The notes under the pieces were generated by a model. It had not been told where the DNA came from. It saw nothing but the letters and a program-made list of their open reading frames with translations, and did no database searches. The translations under genes were made by a program, and so were the position numbers. Of a stretch of DNA of 64,000 nt, positions 1 to 8,524 are shown in pieces. The DNA comes from JAHRAW01 sp965212085 (lineage in GTDB: Bacteria > Pseudomonadota > Gammaproteobacteria > Arenicellales > Poriferihabitantaceae). The number at the start of each line of letters is the position of its first letter. Position 1 is the stretch's first letter. The DNA is taken from contig OZ243042.1 of NCBI GenBank assembly GCA_965212085.1, forward strand, positions 2,604,001 through 2,668,000. The letters run 5' to 3'.

Positions 1-930
1 CGGCTTCGGGCCTGGGCCAACAGCTGCCGCCACCGGGGCATGAAACTGCTGTCCGGCGAAGGCCGCTGCAAGGTCGTGGCCTGCCCCTTTCACGCCTGGA
101 CCTACGACCTCAACGGTGCGCTGATTTCCGCGCCGCGCATGGAAACCAGCAGCGGCTTCGACCCCGCCGACTTCGGCTTGACGGCGTTCCGGCTGGAATG
201 TCAGGACGGCTTTGCCTTCGTCTGCCTTGACCCCGAACAACGCGCACTTGAAGACTGGCTGGGCGACTTTGCCGAGGTGCACCAACCGTGGGCGTTGGAA
301 GAATGGGTCAGCACCCGGGTGCGGGAATTCCAAGTGGCCTGCAACTGGAAACTGTTCATTGAGGTCTTCAACGAATACTACCACCTGCCCTACGTGCACC
401 CACATTCCATCGCAGACGCGTACCTGGAACCGGAACCGTGCGACGCGGTAATCGGCGAATACACCACCCAGTTCGGCGCAACCAAAGGCAGCGGCGGGCT
501 GCTCGAAGAAAACCGCGCCCAGGGCCTGCCGCCGGCGCCGCACCTGCGCGGCCGCGACCTGAGCGGCACGCGCTACACCTGGGTCTATCCCAACCTCACC
601 TTCGCCGCGTGCTTCGACGCCCTGTGGATGTACCAGGCGTATCCCGTCACCGCCGCCTCCTGCAACGTAATCCAAACCATCGCCTTCCCCCGCGCGTCCA
701 CCCAACGAAATGATTTCGCCGCCCGCGCGCAAACCTATTACCAGCGAATAGACCAGGCCCTCAAAGAAGACCTGCCATTCCTCCACGACCAACAAACCGG
801 CCTCGCCTCCCGCTTCGCCCGCCAGGGACGTTTCTCGGCCCTCGAACCCAGCGTAGGAAACTTCGCCTGCTGGTATGCGGAAGCCATGCACGGCGCCGGC
901 CAGACCCCCGCCGTCGTTCCCGAACGATAG
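1..930 (+). CDS. Rieske (2Fe-2S) ring-hydroxylating oxygenase, alpha subunit, 5' truncated by window edge
   Basis: Terminal oxygenase component of a Rieske non-haem iron oxygenase, which needs a separate reductase. The reading frame is open from base 1, so the N-terminus lies outside. The Rieske cluster ligands are visible at once: CRH, then after 16 residues CPFH (C-x-H-x16-C-x2-H). Further on, EYYHLPYVH gives the E-x2-H-x4-H part of the mononuclear iron site, and the C-terminal acidic helix EDLPFLHDQQ probably carries the third iron ligand. The substrate cannot be told; the SRPBCC-type catalytic half resembles the choline/betaine/carnitine oxygenase group as much as aromatic-ring enzymes. 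Oddly, the last codons and the TAG stop are part of an interspersed repeat (CCCGAACGATAG), so the native C-terminus may have been replaced. Confidence 0.88.
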   Translation, partial: RLRAWANSCRHRGMKLLSGEGRCKVVACPFHAWTYDLNGALISAPRMETSSGFDPADFGLTAFRLECQDGFAFVCLDPEQRALEDWLGDFAEVHQPWALEEWVSTRVREFQVACNWKLFIEVFNEYYHLPYVHPHSIADAYLEPEPCDAVIGEYTTQFGATKGSGGLLEENRAQGLPPAPHLRGRDLSGTRYTWVYPNLTFAACFDALWMYQAYPVTAASCNVIQTIAFPRASTQRNDFAARAQTYYQRIDQALKEDLPFLHDQQTGLASRFARQGRFSALEPSVGNFACWYAEAMHGAGQTPAVVPER

Positions 931-957
931 AAAAATAAGGAGCGTAGCGACTATATT
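908..957 (-). repeat. Interspersed CATTCCCGA-type inverted repeat unit overlapping a gene end
   Basis: This copy begins inside the Rieske gene and contributes its stop codon (CCCGAACGATAGAAAAATA), then runs to ATCGTATCGGGAAT just downstream. The same unit recurs near 4567, 14757, 44440, 44757, 51165, 51487, 51810, 52340, 52566, 52886, 53216, 53545, 55036 and 63710. Confidence 0.85.
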
Positions 958-1135
958 TTTCATCGTATCGGGAATCCCGCTTTTTCGGCCCGGCGATAGC
1001 CGGCTGTCGCGCACAGGGATGTGCGCGCGGCGCTGAAAACAGGATGTTTTCCCGCGCCGCACAGGGGGGTGCGGGGGGTCTCCCCCCCCGCATGCGCGTC
1101 ACGCGCAACCCACCCCGCGCCCTCGCGCCCCCGGC
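958..1135 (-). repeat. Multi-hairpin repeat module (H module), reverse orientation
   Basis: GC-rich block of successive inverted repeats: GCGCGTGACGCGC, a GGGGGAGACCCCC hairpin, GCGGCGCGGG...CAGCGCCGC, GCGCACATCCCTGTGCGC and CCGGCTATCGCCGG. The same order is found near 44240, 44880 (reverse), 50960, 53640 (reverse) and 63546. It fills most of the gap between the Rieske gene and parC. No coding content is evident. Confidence 0.8.
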
Positions 1136-1180
1136 CAACCCGGAAAACAAAATACCACTGTCCGCAGATTCCCGCTCCGT

Positions 1181-1186
1181 TATAAT
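1181..1186 (+). promoter_or_regulatory. Putative -10 box for parC
   Basis: A perfect TATAAT sits about 50 bp upstream of the parC start, just outside the repeat module. No convincing -35 is seen at the expected spacing. Confidence 0.5.
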
Positions 1187-1235
1187 CAACCTTATCGTCC
1201 CTGAACCTCACCACCACCGTACCGCCACAATCACA

Positions 1236-3542
1236 ATGCCGGAAAAAACCCTCCCCACCAAACCCATGAGCGAGCGCAACCCGCCGCCGCTGGAAACCCA
1301 GCCGCTGGCGGAGTTCACCGAGCGCGCCTACCTGCACTACTCGATGTACGTGATCCTCGACCGCGCACTGCCGAGTCTTGCCGACGGGTTGAAGCCGGTG
1401 CAGCGGCGGATCGTCTATGCGATGTCCGACCTCGGCTTGCACGCCGCCGCCAAGTTTAAGAAGTCGGCGCGCACCGTGGGCGACGTGCTGGGCAAGTTTC
1501 ACCCCCACGGCGACGCCGCTTGCTATGAAGCGATGGTGCTGATGGCGCAGCCGTTCAGCTACCGCTACCCGCTCGTGGACGGGCAGGGCAACTGGGGCAG
1601 TCAGGACGACCCCAAGTCCTTCGCCGCCATGCGCTACACCGAATCCCGCCTGACCCGCTACGCGCAACTGCTGCTGGAAGAACTGGCTCAGGGAACCGCC
1701 GACTGGACGCCCAACTTCGACGGCACGCTCAACGAACCCAAACTGCTCCCGGCGCGCCTCCCCAACGTCCTGCTCAACGGCGGCTCCGGCATCGCCGTGG
1801 GCATGGCCACGGACATCCCGCCCCACAACCTGCGGGAAGTGGTCAGCGCCTGCATCCGCCTGCTGGAGGATCCGAAGGCCGGCCTGGAAGCGGTCTGCGA
1901 GCACATCAAAGGCCCGGACTTTCCCACCGAAGCGGAAATCATCACCCCCGCCGGGGAGCTCCGCGAAATCTACCGCACCGGCAACGGCTCCCTGCGATTG
2001 CGCGCGGTGTGGCACAAGGAAGGCGGCGACATCGTCATCAGCGCGCTGCCCTATCAGGTGTCCGGGGCCCGGGTTCAGGAGCAGGTGGCGGCGCAGATGC
2101 TGGCCAAAAAACTGCCCATGATCACCGACCTGCGCGACGAATCCGACCACGAAAACCCGACCCGGCTGGTGCTTGAGCCGCGCTCCAACCGCGTGGACGC
2201 CGAGGCGTTGATGCGGCACCTGTTCGCCACCACCGACCTCGAACGCAGCTACCGGGTCAACCTCAACATGATCGGCCTCGACGGGCGGCCCGCGGTGTTC
2301 GATCTGAAAACGCTATTGTGCCGGTGGCTCGACTACCGCATCGCTACGGTGACCCGCCGCCTGCGGTTTCGCTTTGACAAAGTAGTCGAGCGGCTGCACG
2401 TCCTTGAAGGGTTGCTCTGCGCTTTTCTCAACCTCGACGAAGTGATCCGCATCATCCGTAGCGAAGACCAGCCCAAACCGGTGCTGATGAAACGCTTCAA
2501 CCTGGACGCGGCGCAAACCGACGCGATACTGGAGTTGAAACTGCGCCACCTGGCGAAACTGGAAGAGATCAAAATCCGCAACGAGCAGGCGCAACTGGAC
2601 AAGGAAAGGAAGCACCTTGAGGCGCTGCTGAAATCCAAAAAGAAATTGAAAAACCTGGTGCGCGATGAACTGCTGGCGGACGCCGAAGAATACGGCGACC
2701 CGCGCAGGTCACCGCTCGCGGAACGGCAGGCGGCGCGGGCCATGGATCACCACGACCTGGCCCCCGCCGAAGCGGTTACCGTGATTTTGTCGGCCAAGGG
2801 CTGGGTGCGGGCCGCCAAGGGCCACGAAGTGGATGCGGCGGCGCTCAGTTACAAGGCCGGGGACCGGTTTCTGTGCGCGGTGTGCGGCAAAACCAACGAC
2901 CTGCTCATCGCCATCGACTCAAACGGCCGCAGCTACGCGCTGACGCCCCACGCCCTGCCCTCGGCGCGCAGCTTCGGCGAGCCGTTGAGCAGCAGTTTCA
3001 ACCCCAAAGCCGGGGCGGTTTTTTGCGGCCTGATGATGGGGGTTGAAGACGCCGAATACCTGTTGTGCACCGACGCCGGCTACGGGTTCGTGGCGCGCCT
3101 CGGCGACCTGCACACCCGCAACAAGGCCGGCAAAGCGGGCTTGCGCGCGCCGCCCTCCAGGGTTGGCGGGGACGGCAGGGTCGGCACCGGCGGCGTACTG
3201 GTGCCGCAGCGGGTGTTCGACTACGAAGACGACTGGGTCGGAGTCATCACCAGCGTTGGCCGGCTGCTGATATTCACCGTCGGCGAGTTGACCCGGCTGT
3301 CCAGGGGCAAGGGCATCAAGTTGATTAACATCCCCGGCACGAAATACAAGGACGGCGAAGAGCGCGTAACCGGCCTCGCGGTTTTCCGCGAAGGGGAACA
3401 CCTGCGCATTGCCAGCGGCAAGCGCCACCTCAACCTCAAACCCGCCGACTTCGACACCTACGTCGGCAGCCGCTCCAAGCGCGGCCGCTTCCTGCCCAAA
3501 GGATTTCGCCGGCCGCACGCCATCGAGGCGCTGTCCGGGTAA
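1236..3542 (+). CDS. parC: DNA topoisomerase IV subunit A
   Basis: Catalytic subunit of topoisomerase IV, which decatenates daughter chromosomes together with ParE. The N-terminal segment has the ParC-type sequence KKSARTVGDVLGKFHPHGD, followed by the breakage-reunion region with AAMRYTESRL, where the Y is the active-site tyrosine. A coiled-coil tower region lies at about residues 400-490, and the C-terminal third carries the blades that bind DNA. Length (about 768 residues) and motifs favour ParC over GyrA; there is no GyrA-box-like C-terminal extension. Start choice is uncertain: ATG 1236 and ATG 1266 are both in frame and neither has a clear Shine-Dalgarno. A TATAAT at 1181 suits either. 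purC follows directly. Confidence 0.96.
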   Translation: MPEKTLPTKPMSERNPPPLETQPLAEFTERAYLHYSMYVILDRALPSLADGLKPVQRRIVYAMSDLGLHAAAKFKKSARTVGDVLGKFHPHGDAACYEAMVLMAQPFSYRYPLVDGQGNWGSQDDPKSFAAMRYTESRLTRYAQLLLEELAQGTADWTPNFDGTLNEPKLLPARLPNVLLNGGSGIAVGMATDIPPHNLREVVSACIRLLEDPKAGLEAVCEHIKGPDFPTEAEIITPAGELREIYRTGNGSLRLRAVWHKEGGDIVISALPYQVSGARVQEQVAAQMLAKKLPMITDLRDESDHENPTRLVLEPRSNRVDAEALMRHLFATTDLERSYRVNLNMIGLDGRPAVFDLKTLLCRWLDYRIATVTRRLRFRFDKVVERLHVLEGLLCAFLNLDEVIRIIRSEDQPKPVLMKRFNLDAAQTDAILELKLRHLAKLEEIKIRNEQAQLDKERKHLEALLKSKKKLKNLVRDELLADAEEYGDPRRSPLAERQAARAMDHHDLAPAEAVTVILSAKGWVRAAKGHEVDAAALSYKAGDRFLCAVCGKTNDLLIAIDSNGRSYALTPHALPSARSFGEPLSSSFNPKAGAVFCGLMMGVEDAEYLLCTDAGYGFVARLGDLHTRNKAGKAGLRAPPSRVGGDGRVGTGGVLVPQRVFDYEDDWVGVITSVGRLLIFTVGELTRLSRGKGIKLINIPGTKYKDGEERVTGLAVFREGEHLRIASGKRHLNLKPADFDTYVGSRSKRGRFLPKGFRRPHAIEALSG

Positions 3543-3576
3543 CAACCGCCGCATCAACCCCTACCGGAAAATGATA

Positions 3577-4464
3577 ATGAACCAGTCCCTTTTTTACGCC
3601 GAACTCCCGCACCTTGAACTGCTCAACCGTGGCAAGGTGCGGGACATCTACGCGGTGGACCCGGCGCATCTGCTGATCATCGCCTGCGACCGGATTTCCG
3701 CCTTCGACGTGGTCCTGCCGCAGCCGATTCCCGGCAAGGGCGAAGTGCTGACCAGGGTCGCCAACTTCTGGTTTGGGCGCACCGGGGATCAGGTGCCCAA
3801 CCACCTGAGCGGCATACCGCTGGCCGAAGTGGTGCCGGACGCGCGGCTCAGATCCCGCCTTGGGGAACGCGCCGTGGTGGTGAAAAAACTCAAGCCGCTG
3901 CCGCTGGAAGCCATCGTGCGCGGTTATCTCATCGGCTCCGGCTGGAAGGATTACCAAAACACCGGCGCGTTGTGCGGCATCGCCCTGCCCCCCGGCCTTG
4001 AACAGGGCTCGCAGCTGCCCGAAGCGCTTTACACCCCGTCCACCAAAGCCGAAGCCGGCGACCACGATGAAAACATTTCGTTCCAGCGCACCGCTGAACT
4101 GGTCGGCGAAACAAACGCGGCGCGGGTCCGGGACCTGAGCCTCAACCTCTACACCGAAGCCGCCGCCTACGCCCGCCAACGGGGCATCATCATCGCCGAC
4201 ACCAAGTTTGAGTTCGGCTTCGATGAACGGGGCGTGCTGCACCTCATTGACGAAGTGCTGACCCCCGACTCATCGCGCTTCTGGCCCGCCGCCCAATACC
4301 GCCCCGGCATCAGCCCGCCCAGCTACGACAAACAGTTCGTGCGCGACTACCTGGAGACCCTGGACTGGAACAAAACCCCCCCGGCCCCGGATTTGCCGCC
4401 GGAGATTATCGCCCGCACCGCAGAAAAATATGCCGAAGCGGAGCGCGTTTTGACCGAGGGCTGA
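3577..4464 (+). CDS. purC: Phosphoribosylaminoimidazole-succinocarboxamide synthase (SAICAR synthetase)
   Basis: Joins CAIR and aspartate using ATP to form SAICAR in purine synthesis. The N-terminal LLNRGKVRDIY is the ATP-binding hallmark, and IACDRISAFDVVLPQPIPGKG, EAIVRGYLIGSGWKDY and IADTKFEFGF are the standard SAICAR synthetase blocks. At about 295 residues it belongs to the longer, yeast-ADE1-like class rather than the short E. coli type. ATG 3577 is preferred over ATG 3571 because GGAAA at 3566 then has proper spacing. It lies about 34 bp after parC and may share its transcript. Confidence 0.96.
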   Translation: MNQSLFYAELPHLELLNRGKVRDIYAVDPAHLLIIACDRISAFDVVLPQPIPGKGEVLTRVANFWFGRTGDQVPNHLSGIPLAEVVPDARLRSRLGERAVVVKKLKPLPLEAIVRGYLIGSGWKDYQNTGALCGIALPPGLEQGSQLPEALYTPSTKAEAGDHDENISFQRTAELVGETNAARVRDLSLNLYTEAAAYARQRGIIIADTKFEFGFDERGVLHLIDEVLTPDSSRFWPAAQYRPGISPPSYDKQFVRDYLETLDWNKTPPAPDLPPEIIARTAEKYAEAERVLTEG

Positions 4465-4803
4465 ACGGCTGGCCGGGGAATGCTCCCAACTTACAACTCG
4501 GCAACTTCCAGCCCGAAGCGCAACAAAGGAAGCGGCGGGGACAGGTCGCGACTTTGTCCCTACCCGTCATTCCCGAACGATAGAAACAGGGAGCGCCGGC
4601 GACCTTATTTTTCATCACTTTCGGGAATCCAGGAACTAAACCGGCGGTGGGTCGTGTGGGACTGGATTCCCGAGTACGCAAGTGTCCGTAAGCCGCTTGT
4701 GCGGCAACGGACACTAACGCTCGGGATGACGGCGGTGCGGGGAAACCTCCTGTTTCCGGCACCGTGCGCGCATCCGGGTTACGATCAAGCCCGCGATTAC
4801 AGA
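4465..4803. repeat. Intergenic cluster of interspersed repeats (degenerate composite)
   Basis: No gene is seen here. In order it holds a decayed copy of the GGACAGGTCGCGACCTGTCC palindrome (near 4538), a CATTCCCGA unit (4567-4630, reverse), an AGTGTCCGTTGCCGC-type hairpin unit (about 4665-4730, reverse), and a partial H-module arm (GGGGAAACCTCCTGTTTCC near 4738). A short open frame across it is only repeat translation. Confidence 0.8.
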
Positions 4804-4809
4804 TATAAT
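4804..4809 (+). promoter_or_regulatory. Putative -10 box for rsmD-coaD-ferredoxin
   Basis: TATAAT lies 16 bp upstream of the rsmD start, at the outer end of the repeat cluster. No clear -35 box is visible. Confidence 0.45.
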
Positions 4810-4824
4810 CCCCGCGCAATCACC

Positions 4825-5406
4825 ATGAAAAAAAGCGGCCAAATTCGAATCATCGGCGGGCAGTGGAAAAGCCGCCGGGTGCGCTGTGCCGGGGCGGCGG
4901 GTTTGCGGCCGTCGCCGGATGCGGTGCGCGAAACCCTGTTCAACTGGCTGCCCCACGATTTGCGCCACAAAGCCTGCCTCGACCTGTTCGCCGGCAGCGG
5001 CGCGTTCGGTTTCGAGGCCGCGTCCCGGGGCGCGCCGAAGGTGGTGATGGTGGAATCCCATCCCGGGGCCGTCGAGTTGCTGCGCGCCAACCACGAGAAA
5101 CTGCGCGCCGGGGACGCGGTGGAAATTTTCGCCGGGCCGGTGGAGCGGTTCCTGCGGCGGCCGCAACCCACCGCCAACGCCAACGGCGGCGGCGGATTCG
5201 ACATCCTGTTTCTGGACCCGCCGTTCGGCGGCGGGCTGATCAAGGCGACCTGCAAAAACCTGCGGGCGCGGGGGTTTTTGAACCCGCAGGCGCTGGTGTA
5301 TATTGAATCGCCGCGCGCCGATTGCCCCTTACCAATTCCGCCGGATTGGCATATCATTCGGGAAAACCGCTGCGGCATGGTTCAATCAACCCTCATTCAA
5401 ACATGA
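4825..5406 (+). CDS. rsmD: 16S rRNA (guanine(966)-N(2))-methyltransferase
   Basis: SAM-dependent methyltransferase acting on G966 of 16S rRNA during 30S assembly. The protein (193 residues) opens with IRIIGGQWKSRRV and has RPSPDAVRETLFNWL, the SAM-binding segment LDLFAGSGAFGFEA, and the catalytic FLDPPFGGG, all typical of RsmD. ATG 4825 gives the expected N-terminus; the longer upstream frame is repeat DNA. Its stop overlaps the coaD start by 4 bp (ATGA), so the two are translationally coupled, an order common in proteobacteria. Confidence 0.95.
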   Translation: MKKSGQIRIIGGQWKSRRVRCAGAAGLRPSPDAVRETLFNWLPHDLRHKACLDLFAGSGAFGFEAASRGAPKVVMVESHPGAVELLRANHEKLRAGDAVEIFAGPVERFLRRPQPTANANGGGGFDILFLDPPFGGGLIKATCKNLRARGFLNPQALVYIESPRADCPLPIPPDWHIIRENRCGMVQSTLIQT

Positions 5407-5894
5407 AAAAAATTGCAGTCTATCCGGGCACGTTCGACCCCATCACCAACGGCCACAGCGACCTGGTGATGCGCGCTGCGCGAATGTTCGACCGCATCAT
5501 TCTGGCGATCGCCGAGAACTCGGAAAAAAGCCCCCTGTTCCCGTTGCCCGAACGCATCGCGCTGGCCGGCAAGGCGCTGGGGGAAATCAAAAACGTTGAG
5601 GTCGTCGGCTTTTCCGGGCTGCTGATTGACTTCGCCCGCGAAGCCGGCGCCGAAGTGATCCTGCGGGGGTTGCGGGCGGTGTCCGATTTTGAATACGAAT
5701 TCCAACTCGCCTCAATGAACCGCCGCCTGGAGCCGAAACTGGAAACCGTATTTCTCGCTCCGGCGGAAAACTACACCTTCGTATCCGCTTCCCTGGTAAA
5801 AGAAATCGCGCGCCACGGCGGCGACGTCAGCGCCTTCGTGCACGCGGAAATTTTTCAGGCGCTCAAAGATAAATTCAACCAGGCGCAGCCCTGA
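5403..5894 (+). CDS. coaD: Phosphopantetheine adenylyltransferase
   Basis: Fourth step of coenzyme A synthesis: ATP plus 4'-phosphopantetheine gives dephospho-CoA. The 163-residue protein shows the nucleotidyltransferase motif YPGTFDPITNGH at its N-terminus (HxGH variant TNGH), ILRGLRAVSDFEYE in the middle and the terminal YTFVSASLVKEIARHGG. Length is normal for the family. It overlaps rsmD by 4 bp and precedes the ferredoxin gene by 14 bp. Confidence 0.97.
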   Translation: MKKIAVYPGTFDPITNGHSDLVMRAARMFDRIILAIAENSEKSPLFPLPERIALAGKALGEIKNVEVVGFSGLLIDFAREAGAEVILRGLRAVSDFEYEFQLASMNRRLEPKLETVFLAPAENYTFVSASLVKEIARHGGDVSAFVHAEIFQALKDKFNQAQP

Positions 5895-5908
5895 GCGCAG
5901 GCCGTCAA

Positions 5909-6184
5909 ATGGCGTTATTCATTACCGATGAATGCATCAACTGCGACGTGTGCGAGCCGGAGTGCCCCAACGACGCCATTTTCCAGGGCGAAGAAATCTA
6001 CCAGATCGACCGAACCCGGTGCACCGAATGCGTCGGCCACTTCGAAACCAGCCAGTGCGTGGAAGTCTGCCCCGTGGACTGCATCCCCCTCGACCCCAAC
6101 CACCCCGAAACCCGCCGCCAACTCCTGCACAAATACCACCACCTGATGGCCCTCCAACAACCCGCTCCCCCGCCGTCGGGATAG
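5909..6184 (+). CDS. YfhL-type 2[4Fe-4S] ferredoxin
   Basis: Small electron carrier of 91 residues with two cluster motifs: CINCDVCEPECP and CTECVGHFETSQCVEVCP. The longer spacing in the second motif is diagnostic of the YfhL/Allochromatium-type ferredoxins. The partner enzyme is unknown. Its position behind rsmD-coaD repeats an arrangement seen in many gamma- and betaproteobacteria. The gap to bamC (6185-6350) contains a GCCCGGTTCGGGC hairpin without a T-run and a TATGAT at 6303 that may be the bamC -10 box. Confidence 0.93.
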   Translation: MALFITDECINCDVCEPECPNDAIFQGEEIYQIDRTRCTECVGHFETSQCVEVCPVDCIPLDPNHPETRRQLLHKYHHLMALQQPAPPPSG

Positions 6185-6350
6185 CCACCGCCCGGTTCGG
6201 GCTAAAGAAAGTTGTCAAGGGCGGCAAGGACGATGACGCCGGCGGTAATCATCGCCTTTGGCGTTCTGAAAACAAGCCGGCAAAGGGTATTGCCTCCCAA
6301 ACTATGATACATTCCGCAGTCAAACTTTCCACAAATTCACGGTTCCACCC

Positions 6351-7109
6351 ATGACCAGATTACGTATTGTTGCCGCCCTCGCCGCCGCTTTGTTGCTGGT
6401 GGCGTGTTCGTCCAATCCGAAGGAGCAACAGGAGGAGCGGCGGGGCAAGGATTCCCGCGACCGGGACACGTTGTTCACCAACAAGAAAAGAAGCACCGGG
6501 CGGGCGGCGCTGGCGGTGCCGCCGGATTTGCTGGCGTCTTCCAGCGACAAGGTGCGGGAAAATCAGGGGGGCAACGGCGCCGCCGGGTCCGGTTATGAAG
6601 TGCTGCCGGAAGTCATCGGCGCCACCATTCAGTCCGACCAGGAGCGGTCGTGGCTGGAGATTGACGCCGACGCCGGGGTGGTGTGGCGCAAGTTGACCGA
6701 GTTCTGGGCTTTTGAAGAGATTGACCTGGTGGATTATCAGCCCGAATCGGGGTTGATGGAAACCGACTGGTTCGTCAAGACCGGGGAAGCGCCCGCCGGC
6801 GCGGGGCTCAGTTCCATCGCCGTTGAGTTGTTTGATGCGTTCACCGCCCGCCGCACCGCCCTCGACAAGTTCACCATCCGCCTGGAAAGAAACGGCGCGG
6901 GCGGCACCAAACTGTACGTTACCCACCGTGGCCGGGAAAAGATTGAAAAGGAATACAAAAACCGCAACAAGACCAGCGAGTTTGAATGGGTGGAACGGCA
7001 GCAGGACCCGGAGAAAATCGCGCAACTCTTACAGACCATCGTGTTACTGTTTGACTCCGGGGACGAGGCTGGAGACGAGGCTGGGGACGAGGCTGAGGAG
7101 CCCGCCTGA
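6351..7109 (+). CDS. bamC: Outer membrane assembly lipoprotein BamC-like
   Basis: Probable accessory lipoprotein of the BAM complex, which folds beta-barrel proteins into the outer membrane. A lipoprotein signal peptide ends in LLVACSSNP (lipobox, Cys about residue 19). Then follows the low-complexity linker with AVPPDL that normally binds BamD, and a globular NlpB/DapX-like domain (WRKLTEFWAFEEIDL...). The C-terminus is an acidic repeat (GDEA)n made by a 12-bp tandem repeat, probably recent. 252 residues is shorter than E. coli BamC (about 340), so only one helix-grip domain appears present, as in several non-enteric relatives. Confidence 0.82.
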   Translation: MTRLRIVAALAAALLLVACSSNPKEQQEERRGKDSRDRDTLFTNKKRSTGRAALAVPPDLLASSSDKVRENQGGNGAAGSGYEVLPEVIGATIQSDQERSWLEIDADAGVVWRKLTEFWAFEEIDLVDYQPESGLMETDWFVKTGEAPAGAGLSSIAVELFDAFTARRTALDKFTIRLERNGAGGTKLYVTHRGREKIEKEYKNRNKTSEFEWVERQQDPEKIAQLLQTIVLLFDSGDEAGDEAGDEAEEPA

Positions 7110-7125
7110 AGTCGTATTCACCCGA

Positions 7126-7146
7126 ATCGCCCGGCGGCCGGGCGAT
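7126..7146. other. Perfect 9-bp-stem hairpin between bamC and the glycosyltransferase gene
   Basis: ATCGCCCGG-CGG-CCGGGCGAT forms a flawless stem with a 3-nt loop. There is no T-run, so it is not a classical terminator. It could be a transcript-end stabiliser or a Rho-associated structure. Confidence 0.45.
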
Positions 7147-7196
7147 GGTCGTCCATCCCATTCCCGCCCCGCCGCCCCGCCGATGACGACCCGCCG

Positions 7197-8396
7197 ATGT
7201 CGACCGTAGGAACGCCCACACAAAGCCGCCTGGATAACGCCCGGGTGCTGATTTACAGCCACGACACCTTCGGCCTTGGCCACTTGCGCCGTTGCCGGGC
7301 CATCGCCCACGAACTGGTCGGCCGCTTCAAGGGCATCTCGGTGCTGATTCTTTCCGGGTCGCCGGTCATCGGCAGTTTTGAGTTTCGCGCGCGGGTGGAT
7401 TTCGTGCGCATCCCCGGCGTCATCAAACTCAAGGACGGCAGTTACACCTCGCTGGGATTGCACATTGACCTCGATCAAACCATGGCGATGCGCGAAGCCA
7501 TCATCCGCCAAACCGCGCAAGTGTTTAACCCCGACCTGTTCCTGGTGGACAAGGAGCCGCTGGGGCTGGAAGGCGAAGTCAACCGTACCCTGCAAATGTT
7601 GCGCGGCAGCGGCGCGCGAACGGTGCTCGGCCTGCGGGACGTGATGGATGAACCCGGTGCGCTGCGCCTTGAGTGGCAGCGAAAAGCGGCGCTGCCGGCG
7701 CTGCGGGATTTGTACGACGAAATCTGGATCTACGGGCTGGAGGAATTTTATCACCCCCTGCGCGGCCTCGGCCTGCCCGGTGAAATCCACCGCAAAACCG
7801 TTTTCACCGGATACCTGAAACGCCCCTCGCTGGAAGACGCCTTCGCGCAGCGTTTTGACAAACCCTACATCCTGGTCACCCCCGGCGGCGGCAAAGACGG
7901 CGAGGAAATGGTCGAGTTGGCGCTGCGGGCGTTAGCAAAAAGCGAGCGCCTCGACGCCGCCGTGCTGGTGGTGCTCGGCCCGTTCATGGACGAAGAAAAA
8001 CGCGCGCGCTTCAAACGCCGCTCCGAGTCCATGCCCAACATGACCGTGCTCGACTACCACCCGCGCATCGAAAGCCTCATTGAAAACGCCGCCGGGCTGA
8101 TCACCATGGGCGGCTACAACACCTTCTGCGAAATACTGAGTTTCAACAAACCGGCCATCGTCATGCCGCGCACCGAACCGCGCACCGAACAACTGATCCG
8201 CGCCCGCCGCGCCGCCGAACTCGGCCTCATCACCCTCCTCGAACCCAAACAAAACAACGCCGCCAACCTGCAACCGCTGCTCGAAAACCTCACCGCCCAA
8301 GCCCGCCCCGCCGGCAAACTTCCCGCCGGTATGCTCGACGGTATGGACAACATTTGCGCGCGCATCGTCTCCATGCTGAGCGGCGAGCGCAAATGA
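7197..8396 (+). CDS. Predicted glycosyltransferase (MurG/GT28-like fold)
   Basis: Cytoplasmic protein of 399 residues resembling the COG4671 group of predicted glycosyltransferases. The N-terminal half starts YSHDTFGLGHLRRCRAIAHEL, a GT-B acceptor-domain signature (GxGHxxR). The C-terminal half has ILVTPGGGKDGEEMVELAL and MGGYNTFCEILSFNKPAIVMPR, the donor-nucleotide region. Donor and acceptor are unknown. It precedes a TPR-sulfotransferase; the two could modify the same carbohydrate or cell-surface target, but that is only suggested by adjacency. Confidence 0.8.
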   Translation: MSTVGTPTQSRLDNARVLIYSHDTFGLGHLRRCRAIAHELVGRFKGISVLILSGSPVIGSFEFRARVDFVRIPGVIKLKDGSYTSLGLHIDLDQTMAMREAIIRQTAQVFNPDLFLVDKEPLGLEGEVNRTLQMLRGSGARTVLGLRDVMDEPGALRLEWQRKAALPALRDLYDEIWIYGLEEFYHPLRGLGLPGEIHRKTVFTGYLKRPSLEDAFAQRFDKPYILVTPGGGKDGEEMVELALRALAKSERLDAAVLVVLGPFMDEEKRARFKRRSESMPNMTVLDYHPRIESLIENAAGLITMGGYNTFCEILSFNKPAIVMPRTEPRTEQLIRARRAAELGLITLLEPKQNNAANLQPLLENLTAQARPAGKLPAGMLDGMDNICARIVSMLSGERK

Positions 8397-8400
8397 TTAG

Positions 8401-8446
8401 ATTCATCAGATGAATGACATCCTGATTTTGTGGTTCAAGATATAAT
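8401..8446 (+). promoter_or_regulatory. Palindrome and -10 box ahead of the TPR-sulfotransferase gene
   Basis: ATTCATC-A-GATGAAT (8401-8415) is a perfect inverted repeat of operator type, and a TATAAT lies at 8441-8446. No good -35 is seen at 16-18 bp, so a regulator-dependent promoter is possible. Confidence 0.45.
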
Positions 8447-8466
8447 CGCCAAGCCCAAAACGCAAA

Positions 8467-8508
8467 CCAAAACCAAAACCAAAACCAAAACCAAAACCAA
8501 AACCAAAA
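8467..8508 (+). repeat. Hexanucleotide tandem repeat (CCAAAA) x7
   Basis: Seven perfect CCAAAA units lie between the -10 box (8441) and the start codon (8525), that is in the 5' untranslated region. Copy-number change would alter leader length, not reading frame. Confidence 0.95.
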
Positions 8509-8524
8509 CGCAAGCCAAACTCCC

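Noticed and set aside
957..1135. H module as a known structured RNA or riboswitch
   Set aside because: It has several hairpins but matches no riboswitch or ncRNA I recognise, occurs in both orientations and at element borders, and is better described as a repeat.
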